64,000 nucleotides of DNA from Bolinopsis microptera (lineage: Eukaryota; Ctenophora; Tentaculata; Lobata; Bolinopsidae): contig NC_087078.1 in NCBI RefSeq assembly GCF_026151205.1, positions 3,861,675 through 3,925,674 on the forward strand, written 5' to 3'. The notes below the pieces were generated by a model. It was not told the DNA's origin and searched no databases. It saw only the letters and a program-made list of their open reading frames with translations. Position 1 is the stretch's first letter; each line of letters starts with the position of its first letter. The translations under genes were made by a program, and so were the position numbers. This document shows, piece after piece, positions 33,301-61,095 of the stretch.

Positions 33301-33420
33301 AAATGAGTTTCTGTTATGCAAATCACATCAATAGATTTATATACTGGTAAAATACATTTAAGTTCATCAATTTTATTAAAAAGTCCATTAGCATTGGTGT
33401 AAAATATATTTAAGCCTTTA
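30363..33420 (-). CDS. LINE ORF2: apurinic-type endonuclease and reverse transcriptase
   Basis: The open frame extends about 30 codons upstream of the first GTG (33326) into the end of ORF1 (GLNIFYTNANGLFNKIDEL), so translation probably continues from ORF1 by reinitiation or frameshift. Endonuclease motifs: ICITETHFSSD, ILIGDFNLPTVSW and SPLGKSDHVGI. Reverse transcriptase motifs: NYRPVSLTCILCKVYEKL, LYFDFSKAFDTVPH, GVPQGSVLGPLLFILYIND and the catalytic FADDLKLIG (FADD for YADD). The C-terminal part (ACISKANRMICWIVRNL, WNPVAAHG) is typical of the CR1/jockey lineage. About 1,015 residues with no break. It nicks target DNA and copies the element RNA. Confidence 0.92.
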
Positions 33421-34339
33421 CTGATTCTCCTTTCGTCTTTTCCAACCTGTTCTTCTCTGCTTCCAACTGTCTCTTCTTCCTCTCCTTTCTGGCTAAAAAA
33501 TGGATCTCGCGGTCTGATCTACACTGGTCTTGATTGATCCAGTAGGACGATTCCTTCCAGCCTTTACCAAAGTCAGAGTAAAAATTTACTGACTCTTCGT
33601 CGACTGTCTGTATGATGAGAGGTCGACAGTAGTCATGGTTGTTTGGATCAACTTTTCCAGCACGATGGCAGCTAACAATGTCGTCTTTCTTCATCTTGAG
33701 TGTTTCTACGCAGAAAGAGACATCATCCTTCTGACGCTGCTTAGGGTTCTTCTCCTTACTCTCAGGAACCTTCAGAACACATAAGTTATGTTTCCTTCTG
33801 TTCCTTTCAAATGCATCAGTGTGCATCTTGGACTGCACTTTAGCAATAACATTTTCTGATGACTGGGAGTTGCTCAGATCTTCTATTACTGTCCTCTGAG
33901 ATTTTGCTGTAATTTCTGAGTAAAGTTGCACAGCTTTGTTGACAGTTTTATCTGCGCTTCCTTTAATAGCTTCCTTAATCGAGTTAGTCAGGGCTGGGGT
34001 CAAATGTTGGAGTTCCTCTTTAATAATAGCCCTGACAGCCCCGTTTTCCTTAGTGTCAGCTGAGGTATGAGGTGCCACAAAACAGTATGGGCACTTCCAA
34101 TTTGTTAGATTCAGTAACATCTCGTTTTTAAGGCCAGATAAACCAACACAACTCAGGTGCCAAAATAATTGGCAAGCTTCACATTCAACTGATAGTTCTT
34201 CTGACATGTAAACATCACATTGGCAGTATTTTTCCTCTGGCACTGGGACATTATCAGAAGATGAATCCTTAGGGGGACTCGTCTTGACTCCACGTTTTTT
34301 TCGTATCGACACCCTCTCGGGTACATTGTTACTTGCCAT
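33410..34339 (-). CDS. LINE ORF1: PHD finger and RRM-like nucleic-acid-binding protein
   Basis: 309 residues from ATG 34339 (MASNNVPERVSIRKKRG). An upstream in-frame TTG at 34351 also exists. PHD finger at residues about 36-85: CQCDVYMSEELSVECEAC, HLSC, CPYC (C4HC3). A low-complexity linker follows, then the RRM-like region KHNLCVLKVPESKEKN, CHRAGKVDPNNHD and RPLIIQTVDEES, and a basic helical tail ARKERKKRQLEAEKNRLEK. It stops at 33410-33412 where ORF2 overlaps. PHD-bearing ORF1 proteins are known from CR1-type LINEs; they bind RNA and perhaps chromatin. Confidence 0.85.
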   Translation of the reverse strand: MASNNVPERVSIRKKRGVKTSPPKDSSSDNVPVPEEKYCQCDVYMSEELSVECEACQLFWHLSCVGLSGLKNEMLLNLTNWKCPYCFVAPHTSADTKENGAVRAIIKEELQHLTPALTNSIKEAIKGSADKTVNKAVQLYSEITAKSQRTVIEDLSNSQSSENVIAKVQSKMHTDAFERNRRKHNLCVLKVPESKEKNPKQRQKDDVSFCVETLKMKKDDIVSCHRAGKVDPNNHDYCRPLIIQTVDEESVNFYSDFGKGWKESSYWINQDQCRSDREIHFLARKERKKRQLEAEKNRLEKTKGESVKA

Positions 34340-34385
34340 CCCTGAACTCAAATTATTTGTTATATAGTAGTGTTGAAAGTATTAA

Positions 34386-34740
34386 AACTGCTAGGATACT
34401 GTAATTGGGCTTTCTGCACGATTAGTTTAATCTAGAACTTTCTACGACATTCAGAAGTCGTTTTATTAGCGGAGATTCAATGTGGCAAAAAGTGGTAAAT
34501 AGTGGTTACTCTTTACAAATTTCGAAAAGTCCAAAATATTGCAAGTGAAATTTTCAAAAGTTTTATGAAAATTAGTTCATTATATTTAATTAATTGAATA
34601 ATTTATTTTGGAAAAAGTTGTTAATGAAAAAGTTGTTCTTCTTTGTTTTCTAAACACACTGCTTTAAACTAGAATCTTCTAGGATATTCAGAACTTGACT
34701 TATTTGCGGAAAACCAAAATGGTAAAAAGGTGGTAAAAAA
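34386..34740. repeat. Repeat copy inverted relative to 25840-27780
   Basis: Its reverse complement (AAATAAGTCAAGTTCTGAATATCCTAG ... AAAACGACTTCTGAATGTC ... AGAAAGTTCTAGATTAAAC) matches 25843-26100 joined to 27716-27760, i.e. the DNA into which the GC-rich transposon inserted. The two copies face each other across 8 kb. Confidence 0.65.
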
Positions 34741-34959
34741 ATGTGGTTTGGGAATTCTCTGGAATGATTCCTGGGACCATTTCCCTTTAAAATCGCTTAG
34801 TTGCGAATTTTGTCTGACAAAAAGACGTATTTGACTGTACTACTTATATATAACAGAATCACAAGAGGGGTAACAGTTCGTAAACACACATGATGTAACG
34901 GTAATAACATGTTATGTGTATTACCTCTGAATTGTATCAAAGACATGACTAAAAAATAT

Positions 34960-36140
34960 ACGTGTGTCAGTGGAGCTTACATTGCAATTATCAAACTCTC
35001 TTATCTTTTGGTAACTTGTGATAAGAATTACTAGCCTGTGCCTTTGTGTGCTTGCTACACATCTTGTGGACAGAAATATACAATGCAAAACCCTTGTATA
35101 ACAAACATCTAAAGAATTTGCATGCGGTTAGAGATCAGATCTTTCATAAGTTGTATTTTGACCAAGGGACAGTTTTTTATCCAAGATTAAAAGTGAAATT
35201 AACAAGATAAGTTACGAGGAGATTCAATCTTGCAATTTGATGAACAAGAGATCATGAACAAGAGAGTAATGATTAATGAAAGAGAAACTATGCAAATGGT
35301 TGGAAACTGTCTGTTGTATATTGGACCAGGTCAGTATCCCCTGGCTAAGGATGGCGACACCTCTTGCAGAAGAAATTGACAAGCTGAAAAGTGAGAAGAT
35401 TTCAGATCAGAGCACTATCATCTATCTTCACAGTAAAGTAGTAGAAAAAATTAATAGAAAGTAACCATACTACACATTGAATTAGGATTCCTTTAAATAT
35501 CAAATTGATTAATTGTAAACTTGTTTATTCTGAAATAAGTGGCATAAAAATGAAATTTTTGTTTAACTGAAATTTTTGTTTAACTGAATAGAAAGTAATA
35601 GGAAGTAATAGAAAGTAATAGAAATAATAGAAAGTAATAGAACGTAATAGAGAAAAGCGACGAACTGCTAAAATCAGTGCAGAATAGTCGTGCAAACGGA
35701 GATGAAAAGCTACTCTTCAGTCGTTAGCAAAAGTATCAATACAATGCTGCTTGCGCCCCGAAGTAGATACACGCTGCAGTTAAGAAAGTAGAAAACCAGA
35801 TTGAGAGAAACAAGAACGTTGTCATTTATGGTTTACTATCATAATCAGAGAATGAGCAACTCCAGAGTAACCTTGAGGAGGTTCTGAGTGAAATCGGTGA
35901 GAAGCCTTTACACAAAGACTGCTGTCGATTTGGAGCTCTGAAAGAAAATGTGTCCTAAATATAGGACCAGTCAAGTTCATATCGAGCAACTCTGACACAA
36001 GTGATCAGAAACGCCAGTAAACTACACACTATAGAGGGGTATAGAGCGGTTTACATCAGCCCTGATAGAACTGTCGCGAGACGAGCTTACGAAAAGCTTG
36101 TAGAAGAACTGAGACTGAAACAGACTACATAACAGAGCCT
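34960..36140 (+). pseudogene. Decayed copy of the stand-alone ORF1 gene
   Basis: AAACTCTCTTATCTTTTGGTAA parallels 28260-28280 and GAGGTTCTGAGTGAAATCGGTGAGAAGCC (35877-35905) parallels the VLEEIGEKP coding region of the gene at 28360. Stops and indels throughout; a (GAAAGTAATA)n patch lies at 35590-35650. Confidence 0.6.
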
Positions 36141-36186
36141 GACAAGTTTCATAATACCAGGAAGAATTATTATATAGTCAGCTTTG

Positions 36187-36822
36187 TTGTATCACGTCGT
36201 GACCCCCACGGTCGTTTCACTAAACCCCTGTATAGTTTCTACGATACAGGGGGAGCCGCGCACTCGTGCGCGGCGGGTCATACAGCGTATGACAACAGCT
36301 TTGTAGAGTAAAGGCGAGACTGGCTAAAATTGGTATTCCTACTTATCTCAATTTAAACAATAAACATTATTGTTGATTTTTATTTTGAAGGGACCACCGA
36401 CCATATAATACATTTTTACGGCCAAAATTTGCTCAATATGATTTGTTTTTTATTTCAGGATTGCCACGATCGTAAATTCAATAAATGTGATTATCATTTT
36501 TGTATTTAACGGGCTTCGCTAAGCAACGATCTCAAAGGGTTGACATAATAGTCAATCAAATGTTGATCATTGATATTTTAAGTTTAACCAATTAAGTCTT
36601 GTAGGCTTATAACCTACGCTACTAAAATGCGCCCACCGAGTTGGAGATCGTCGACGGTCTATTATTTGAAAAAGAGTATCACCCGTTAATAACGGGTGAT
36701 ACTCGTTAAATATTTGTCATACGTTGTATGACCCGCCGCGTACGAGTGCGCGGGTCCCCCTGTATCGTTAAAATTCTACTACACTATAGTGACACGACAT
36801 TGGGGGTCACGACGTGATACAA
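36187..36822. mobile_element. Non-autonomous element with about 110-bp inverted repeats
   Basis: The left end TTGTATCACGTCGTGACCCCC and the right end GGGGGTCACGACGTGATACAA are inverted. The arms continue through GATACAGGGGGA, CGCGCACTCGTGCGCGGCGGGTCATAC and, inverted, on the right. No coding capacity in the 400-bp centre, which includes a small GAGTATCACCCGTTAATAACGGGTGATACTC palindrome at 36675-36705. Confidence 0.7.
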
Positions 36823-38782
36823 TTAAATATTTGTTTTGAATAGGACCGTCGCACGTCGACGAGTCCAACTCGGCGCGCGTCCTGGTAGGTTGCAGTAAAC
36901 CTACAAGACCCGTTAACATAACAGAATTAACCAAAGCTTTGCAGTAGCGCGCGCACGCCGATTACCAGACGTTAACTTGTCTCTATGCGCGCCGCGGTGC
37001 TCTTTCCTTGAGAGGAGCAGGGGGATAGCTTAACATCAAATTAGGTGGCTGCATTTTGTTTTGATTTTAGTAGGTCCTAGTATTTATTACTATTGCCTTA
37101 AAGTGTTAAAAGAACTCACCTTAAATTATTTAATTAATGCAGTCACTCAGATAAGTTTTATCCCAGGACACTTCAACAAAGACACATACTTTGCCCACAA
37201 TAAGAGGCCTTAATTGTTTTAATTATGTAACTGTATAGAATTATTATTATTATTATTATAATTGAAGGGGTATCCTAAGAAGATTCTTGATCGGGGATAC
37301 ATTACCCAGATGTGTAATTTGTATAAATCCAATGGATCCTTAGCTACTCGCAAGACTTGTGGGTTTATAACCCATCAAGGGAATAAAATTGTTAGTCATA
37401 AACTGTAAAGGCAACTTAACAAAATAATCGACATAGTCATAGTTTCCTACTCTTGAGGCACTAAGTCAATGGAAATATTATGGCTTGTACCATTGTAAAG
37501 ACAGAGGGGAATGAGTAGATTCCTGGTCTAGTAATTGAAAACAATTTTCTGCTCCAAGTAGTTTTTATCCTCATTATTGTAGTTGCTCACAGCAGCTCAC
37601 TGGAAGTTCCACCAAGAACATTGTTATGGGAAAAGCAGATTTTGACCTTTAACAAATCCGTACCGTGGCTGGAATATTTTTCAGATGCAAGGCTAGGACC
37701 AACTACCAGAAATGCACTATTTAAATTCTGGAGCATGCTCCAGAAATGCATAATCTGGAGATATGTTGTCTATAAATTCGGAAATCACCAGCTGGTTTTT
37801 GATGCAGCCCTTTTGGTTTCACTTCAAATCTAAAGTAAAGTAAAGTAAAGTAAAATTTATGACATCACATCATCACACATGTCTACAAAATATCATCGAA
37901 CTGTGTGAAAAAATATATAATAAATTATTTATCAAATACAATATTTTCAAAAAATTTATCAAAAACATTATCCTATTTTAAAAACTTTCCAGTGGAATAA
38001 AGATTTATAAAATGCTTCTTTGCCACATAAGTACGAAACCAAAGATAATCGTTATGTTTCTCTTTATTACTGACAGCAGGGACTACAGCACCAGAATGTG
38101 ACAGATTTCACAAACGTCTTGCTAGATTGATATCAAAGAAGAGAAAGGAGAGCTACACAGATGTTATCAACTACATCAGGACCAAGATATGCTTTGCTAT
38201 GCTTAAAAGCTTAGTGGTATCAGTTCATGGTGTGAGGAGTCAAGAAGAAAAGAAAGTAACAAAAACGGTTGCTGACACAGCATTTGGACTTATACCTAGT
38301 ATGACCTCTTATGAGTGCCGTTAAATTATTAACAGGAAAATTGTCTTAATTTTGGTTGATCGAATGTTTTATATCAGATGTTGATTTCTTAAAGATAGGT
38401 GTATATTTTTGCTATTATTTCTATGAAAGGGGAGGTACAGATAAAGTACCAAACCTTATTGTGTATATTTGGTTGCAACTCCGGTAAATGATGAAACATG
38501 TCTCTTATGAGAGTGATACCGTGAGTTGCTCCCTTTTTTTTTTTTTTTTCTTTATTACTGACATAACTGGCTCCCTCAATTCTTACTAAAACTTCATTGG
38601 AAACAATCTGCTTTATGTTAAACTACTTTTTCTTACTAAAAGATTATATGAAAATTAGATATTCCCCAATGTTGTTTGATAATGTTTTAATCAGAGGGGG
38701 CCCATTTGTAACTGAGAGTGGATTGTTCCTAGTCTGGCACTTGTCTAACTTAATATAATCTTTAGATTTATGGGTTTCAATT
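36823..38782. other. Transposon graveyard with LINE tails, a SINE fragment and a protein remnant
   Basis: Holds a SINE body (37262-37360, GGGGTATCCTAAGAAG and CAATGGATCCTTAGCTACTC), a LINE 3' end with AAAGT microsatellite (37831-38083, minus), another LINE piece (38551-38608) after a poly-T run (38526-38547), and between them at 38100-38324 a plus-strand remnant. The remnant reads ECDRFHKRLARLISKKRKES then YTDVINYIRTKICFAMLK, a phrase I know from repetitive proteins but cannot assign. No host gene is seen. Confidence 0.5.
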
Positions 38783-39302
38783 ATGGACCCTAGAAACGTG
38801 ACAGAGAGCAAAAAATTAGGACAAGTGACACAGTTTCTGCCTGAGATCTACAAACTGCTTGAGCTTCTAAACACAACAAGTGATATTGGAACCGTTAATA
38901 AAACTGTAAGTTTTTTAACATACCTCGTCCCTTTAATGGATCATATTTCTAACACACATAATGCAACAAGTTACATTGGTATGTAAATACTTATTATTTA
39001 ACCTAGAGTATTATAATGCATCATTATTTTCTTGCTCCAGCATACCAATCTGTTTTGTTTAAACATTGTAATACCAAATTTCTGCATATTCCATTTTGCA
39101 CTATCCCATTCTATGATTTATTTGACAGGTGGATAACATAGAAAATCAGTTTAAAGAAGCACGTGAAGTTGTATCTCAACTATCCTCTGAAACAACTGAA
39201 CAGCTCAAGGAAAAACTAGCAGCTTACAAAAGTGCTAACCATCAACAGAAAGTTTTGTTAAAAGAGTACCGACATTTGCCTGTATTTACTGAACAAAGCT
39301 GA
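38783..39302 (+). CDS. MED9: MED9-like Mediator subunit, 2 exons
   Basis: Exons 38783-38905 (donor ACT|GTAAGT) and 39129-39302 (acceptor TGACAG), phase 0; 98 residues. Features: FLPEIYKLLELLNTTSD near residue 18, then a coiled coil (VDNIENQFKEAREVVSQLSS ... EQLKEKLAAYKS) ending LLKEYRHLPVF. This matches the layout of metazoan MED9 (FLP..., helical KF-x-EMRKLI, LREQ..., LLQKYKSL), which lies in the Mediator middle module bridging transcription factors and RNA polymerase II. The proteins are short and the match is by pattern, so another small coiled-coil protein is possible. The stop is 5 nt before the LRMDA start in the same exon. Confidence 0.55.
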
Positions 39303-39307
39303 GCGAG

Positions 39308-40762
39308 ATGCTTACCACTACAGGTAACTATCTTATTGTAATCAGTAGGTAGATATATTCATTTATAGCTCCAATGATTGAAGAATGATGCTCATGAGAA
39401 CAAATGATTTGAGTGATCCATCTCCTTACTAAACTCAATCCTGATTGTTTCAGATAACGATAATGAGTATTCAAGCAATAAGGAAACAGACAGTCTGTTT
39501 CTAGTGGGCCAGGATATCACTGAGTTTAACATAGCTCCAAACAATGCTCAATACATAAAACATCTCGACCTTAGTTACAATCTGTTGGAGAAGGTTCCTT
39601 TTGTCATACCATCACATATTTTATGATCCATTGACATCTTTACTATTGATTTTTTACATAGATACCCATAGTTTAATCTATGCATTTTAAAACCCTGGAA
39701 TGCAGCTCCGCATTATGAAATTTTAATTTTAATTTTTGCAGTTTATTTCTCCTACAAAATTTCTCAGTTTTTAGTTGCAGACAGTGTCATTATACCACAT
39801 CTTGTTACATGTATCTTATCTTGTTAAAAGTGACTGTCTAGTACGCAACAAATTATCTACATCATAGCGTGGTGTTGTATTACTTGTATTATCACAAGAT
39901 TAACACTGCTGTTTACTTCTCAACAAATTCATACTCTATCAAAACAGGTAGAAGGGCTACAAAGGTTTGTGGGACTACGCGAACTTATCCTGGACAACAA
40001 CATGTTGTCTAACATACAGATCCCACTGCTACCCTTTCTACACACGCTCTCACTTAACAAGAACAGGGTTTACGATCTGGATAACTTACTGGATACACTC
40101 AGTAAACACACCCCTCTATTAGAATTCCTCAGCTTGTTGGGTTTGTACTTTGTAGTTACTTACTTTCTCAATTATATTTAATTTATTTTTGTTTTAACTT
40201 CTTTTAAAGTTCAACTTGTACATGAATGAACAATAATAATATATGTCCTTGTATAATATTTTCAACTGATAATGCTGAGTATTTTATTGAACCTGTCAGG
40301 TAACCCGGCTTGTCCCAATGAGCTAATGCACGGTGACGAGGAGGATTATCAGAACTACCGCTACTCTGTCATTAACCGCCTCAAACACCTCAAGTGAGAC
40401 ACTTCATCACAGAGACAACTAGTTCCATTTCTTTGCTAATATAAACTATATGATTTTGTGTTCCATTTATATTAAACCATTCCTATCCCAGGTTTCTAGA
40501 TTCCAGACCTGTAGTAGCAGCAGAGCGCTATGACGCACAGAACAGAGTTAAGATAGTACAAGTTGTAAAGGCTCTGCAAGAGGACCTGTGTCCTGATGAC
40601 TCTCTAGATCTGACTAGATCACTAGATCTGAGGACAGCAGAGACAACCCCCCTAGACAGGAGCCAGGACATGGTACAGCGTGCTGGGTTCGGGAAACGTA
40701 GTTACAAGTACAAGGGGAAGAATAGTGAGGGGAATAAGTTCATTTCAAATGACGATCTGTAA
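39308..40762 (+). CDS. LRMDA: LRMDA-like leucine-rich repeat protein, 5 exons
   Basis: Exons 39308-39323, 39454-39593, 39948-40140, 40300-40393, 40492-40762; 714 nt, 237 residues, all GT-AG and in phase. Conserved landmarks: [76 protein letters not shown] and [20 protein letters not shown]. These follow human LRMDA (C10orf11) closely, including NPACPNEL after the last leucine-rich repeat. The vertebrate gene is linked to melanocyte differentiation; the ancestral role is unknown. The first exon encodes only MLTTT plus one base and is the 3' part of the exon that ends the MED9-like ORF. Confidence 0.85.
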
Positions 40763-41320
40763 ATTGGGCGATGTGAGGCGTGGTATTTGGGGAACTTGAG
40801 AATAGGGTAGTATTTGGGTATTATCATCAGATAGTGGAGGAGTTTTTATTAAATTTGATCTTGTGTGAATAATGCTGATTTGGATGATTTTCTTGCTTAC
40901 TTAACTAACAATCTAATATTGCGAAGAAGTCGTTTACTTTTGGTCTATTCCTTATTATTATAAAATCATGTTGGCCCAGAAAACGATGATATGTTTCATA
41001 TGTTTTACATTTATTTGTATTTTAATCATCGTTATTGTTATATTTGTTAATGCAACTTGTTTTTATCATTATTAATCATTTTAAATCATGTGCTGTACCG
41101 CTTATTATATTATGGACAGTAGTTCCACTCTATTAATATGACTAATAATTTATATCTTGAAAATAGTCATATCTACCGGTAAAAATGAGAATGACGTATT
41201 ATACGTCACGTACATTCCATCCAGAAAATCATTGTGACAAAACCAATTTCAGCACAGAATTAACTGTATTATTGAACTGAATTTAAACAACTTTCCATCT
41301 AGCAGAAAGTAATAAAGTTC
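40763..41320. other. Intergenic region upstream of YIPF4
   Basis: AT-rich, 558 bp, between the LRMDA stop and the YIPF4 start. It should hold the LRMDA 3' UTR and the YIPF4 promoter. I see no clear TATA box or coding exon. Confidence 0.5.
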
Positions 41321-57774
<16,454 letters not shown>

Positions 57775-59254
57775 GGCGCTTTCTGGTTTATCCTTCGTAA
57801 TTCAATCTTAGCTTTATTCTGATACTTTTCGAATGTCAAAGATATGATTTCAAGATTTTTCTGTAGTGTAATATTTAAGAGCGTTTTAAGTGGTTCTGGT
57901 CATTTTTTATATTCGTCTGGATTTTGCACCACTTACTTTGATCACTTATCCTGCTTTGTTATTTTGTGGGTTTAAAAGACTATTTAAAGCTAAAAATAAT
58001 TATGAATTTTGAAACGAATTGAAATAATGACATCGAAATTGATAAAGAAGTAAAATTAATACACTTTTCTGGATTAATAAAACATTTTTCTGGTTTAATA
58101 GTTCTTTGCGTCAGAATTTAATTGCTTGTTAGATACAATTTGTACATTTTACAATCTCAATGAAAAATTTCAATTGTTTTATTTATAATATGGATCTCGA
58201 TCATATTGACAAGTACCTGACGAATGGATTTATGGATATCACTATTTAATATGGTAGGGACCGACTTATTTGCGTGTTTCTACACCAGAAATAGTCAGCT
58301 CCGTCCTCTACACTGCACTGTCTGCATGTTCTCTGTTATACACCGTACACGTAACATGGTCCTGTCTCATTGAACCCGAAAAGTGGTACCACATAAGAAA
58401 CCATGTGATGTCTGATATGTAGGGCGCGAAGCTCAATTTAATCTGGTTCCGGCGCGATTATATACACGTACTTAATATGATGATTGAAGCGCGCGCCCAA
58501 CATAAAATTAAACAGCTATTTATATGTATGTTGTTATTATGTTGTTGTAAGACAAATTAGTCCCCTGGCCTGGTCAGGTAACCAAACAAGAATTGCGCCC
58601 GTTATTTCGTTTTGGCGGACGCTAGATTTCCGTTCACTATAACTATAAATATAGGCTCCAATCAGCTCACTTCATAATAATAATATTGATACATATCAGT
58701 ACACTATACAGTATACACGCATACCACGTACAAATTGGGCTTAATACCTCATGCTATACATTACATAATATACATTAAAATTCTCTCGCGCCGCGCATTC
58801 ATTGACATGCTAGCTATATACATCACATCTCCACAGCGCAAGCAATACTCGCGCGCTTCACTGCGCGCTGGTTGTCATGGTAACTAACGGAAGGACTGAC
58901 GACATATTCAGACCCGCCTACCGCTATCTCCAAAATCCACGTTTTTCTGCAAAAACGTCCATTCGTAACTTTTCACTATTGCCTTTTTAGAAAAGGGTGA
59001 ACGGAAAAAATCGTCACAGACGTGCAGCGTTCGAGTTTTTTGATAATGTAATGTTTGCCATATCACATATAACCAATGACATGACAGGATTTGTGATTCG
59101 TAGTTTTTATTGTACACGGCCTGTCGATTATTAATAATGGTCTAGTCGGCTTGCGCACGCTACTTCGTATCACTTGCTTCGCGGGCAAAAAGGCTCTACT
59201 TCGAAGATATTTAGACTAGTAACATCCGTTTTGCTCTATCCAGAGCCCTTCTGC

Positions 59255-59460
59255 CTTACCTGAGGACCCCAGGCTTTAATGTTGTAAACCGAATAGAGAT
59301 TAGGCGGAATGACAGGCTGAGCGCGGCCCAGTAACCTTTTGCCCTACTTTGCGCTTGCAGGTGCTCTAACCAGAGCCCTCTCGCTTACTGGGCCGCGCTC
59401 AGCCTGTCATTCCGCCAAATCTTTATTAATGAACATAATAGCCTGGGGTCCTCAGGTAAC
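59255..59460. mobile_element. Fold-back MITE with CCTGAGGACC ends
   Basis: Arms of about 75 bp: TTACCTGAGGACCCCAGGCT ... AATGACAGGCTGAGCGCGGCCCAGTAA and its inverse. TTACCTGAGGACCTCAGGCT also occurs at 26811-26830 inside the GC-rich transposon, so the sequence belongs to a repeated family. Confidence 0.65.
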
Positions 59461-59728
59461 CTTTCGCTTGCAGTAGCGCGCGACCGCCGTAGGCGGCAAA
59501 GTATATATTCAACTTGTGAAACAAGCGCGTCACGCAGTACGCGTATACACATGGCTATGTGAACGCTTGCAGTACACAGGACAGTAACGCGGCAGCGGAG
59601 GCGCGAAAGCACATGGTAAGGTGAAACATTCGTCAACCACTCCACGCAATTTAAAAATTGAATCAATTTTATCAGTTAAAATCCGCTTGGTTTTCTAATA
59701 TCCTTGATTGACGATGTCAATCCGTCGA

Positions 59729-59789
59729 GATCGTTGCTCTGCGAAGCAGAGCAACGATCGTCGACGATCTTGCTTCGATGCGAAGCAAG
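59729..59789. repeat. Two adjacent perfect hairpins
   Basis: GATCGTTGCTCTGC-GAA-GCAGAGCAACGATC (59729-59759, 14-bp stem, 3-nt loop) and CTTGCTTCG-ATG-CGAAGCAAG (59769-59789, 9-bp stem). Just downstream GCGCGGCGCGTC (about 59809) pairs with GACGCGCCGCGC (about 59861), giving a third, wider stem. Confidence 0.8.
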
Positions 59790-61095
59790 AATGCTAGTTT
59801 GCGCGGCGCGTCGAAGCGGCGAAGTCCTCCAACTAATATCCATATTTTTAGTATAGGACTTAGACGCGCCGCGCATGCTTGGTACTCTACGTGATGCGAC
59901 GAGATCATAGCGCAACTACGAGCAGAAACAAACTGTCATCGTCAGTCAATTAATTTATTTTCCCACGTTTACTGTAACCACTGTGCAATTGCTGATTGCA
60001 GATTGTTGATTGTTGTGTAGCTACAGTCAAAATTGGCCAAAGTTGATACAATAACAATAAAACAACAAAATATACAGTACAAACAATAGTTTACGTAAGC
60101 CAAATAAATATTAACTATTTTTGATATCGGCCTCTTTTAAGCTGTTACTATTGTTCACAACAAGTTTAGTAACCCGAAGTTTTAAGTTTTTGTTTGCTAT
60201 TATATCAAAAATATAATAGCAAACAATTATTTGTTTTTAATCTTTCAGGCATAAAATTTTTAAACCTGGTGTATAATACAACTTTTCGTAGTAAGTGTGA
60301 AATAACAGTTACAATGGGTAAGCGACCCAAGTCTATATATTTTATATATACATTTTTCTGTGTACACCATTTTGTTTATAAACAAAATATACAATAAATA
60401 AATAAGTTGTGTTGGGATTTGTGTTTGCAAACATTTTAACAGATCTGCCTTGTCTTCGGGGCTATACTATGCTCTTGCAGACAAATAACCGGTGATACTC
60501 GTAAAATATTTGTTCCAACAATTTGAGCCCAACTCCGCACGCATCTTGGTAGATTATAAACATACAAGCAAACAACATCATTTATGTTGTATATAATTTT
60601 ACGGACGAAATGATCCCAGGGGGGACTCCCAACCCACCGCTTCGGCGGGTAGTTGACGCACCTTTCACAAGCAAGAGCCACTTTGGTCTACTTGCTGTGA
60701 GGTGTCTCAGCTACATGGGTTGGGGGTCCCCCCTTTTTTTTTAACAACATCATTTAAACTCACAAATTTAGGTATTCTTTACCTTGATCTTACCTATATC
60801 TTAGAAAGCGCTTGCGCTTTGAGGTATTAAAGACAACGGTTATTTCGATAAGGGGGGACAGAGGGCCCAAGTTGCGATATAAACCAGACAATATTGAAGA
60901 TTTAGATTTAAATATTGAGCCCTTTGGATAGAGAATACTTTCTTGAATATATCATTATCATTGGTAATGTTAATGAATTGTAATTGATTGATATGTAATA
61001 TTTAGGCCCGTGGCCAGTTTTCAAAAAATTCTTTACCTTGATGTCTTCGATTTTACGTAAGACCACACTTTGTTGGATATTAGAGTCATCGCATA

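Larger units (their letters stand above)
30187..34380 (-). mobile_element. CR1/L2-type LINE with PHD-finger ORF1
   Basis: Minus-strand order: ORF1 with PHD finger (34339-33410), overlapping ORF2 with endonuclease and reverse transcriptase (about 33420-30363), a short 3' UTR and a microsatellite tail of TTTAC units (plus strand AAAGT, 30187-30226). A 3' microsatellite tail instead of poly-A is typical of the CR1/L2 group. Both ORFs are intact, so it may be recently active. 3'-end fragments of the same family are at 37831-38083 and 38551-38608. Confidence 0.85.
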
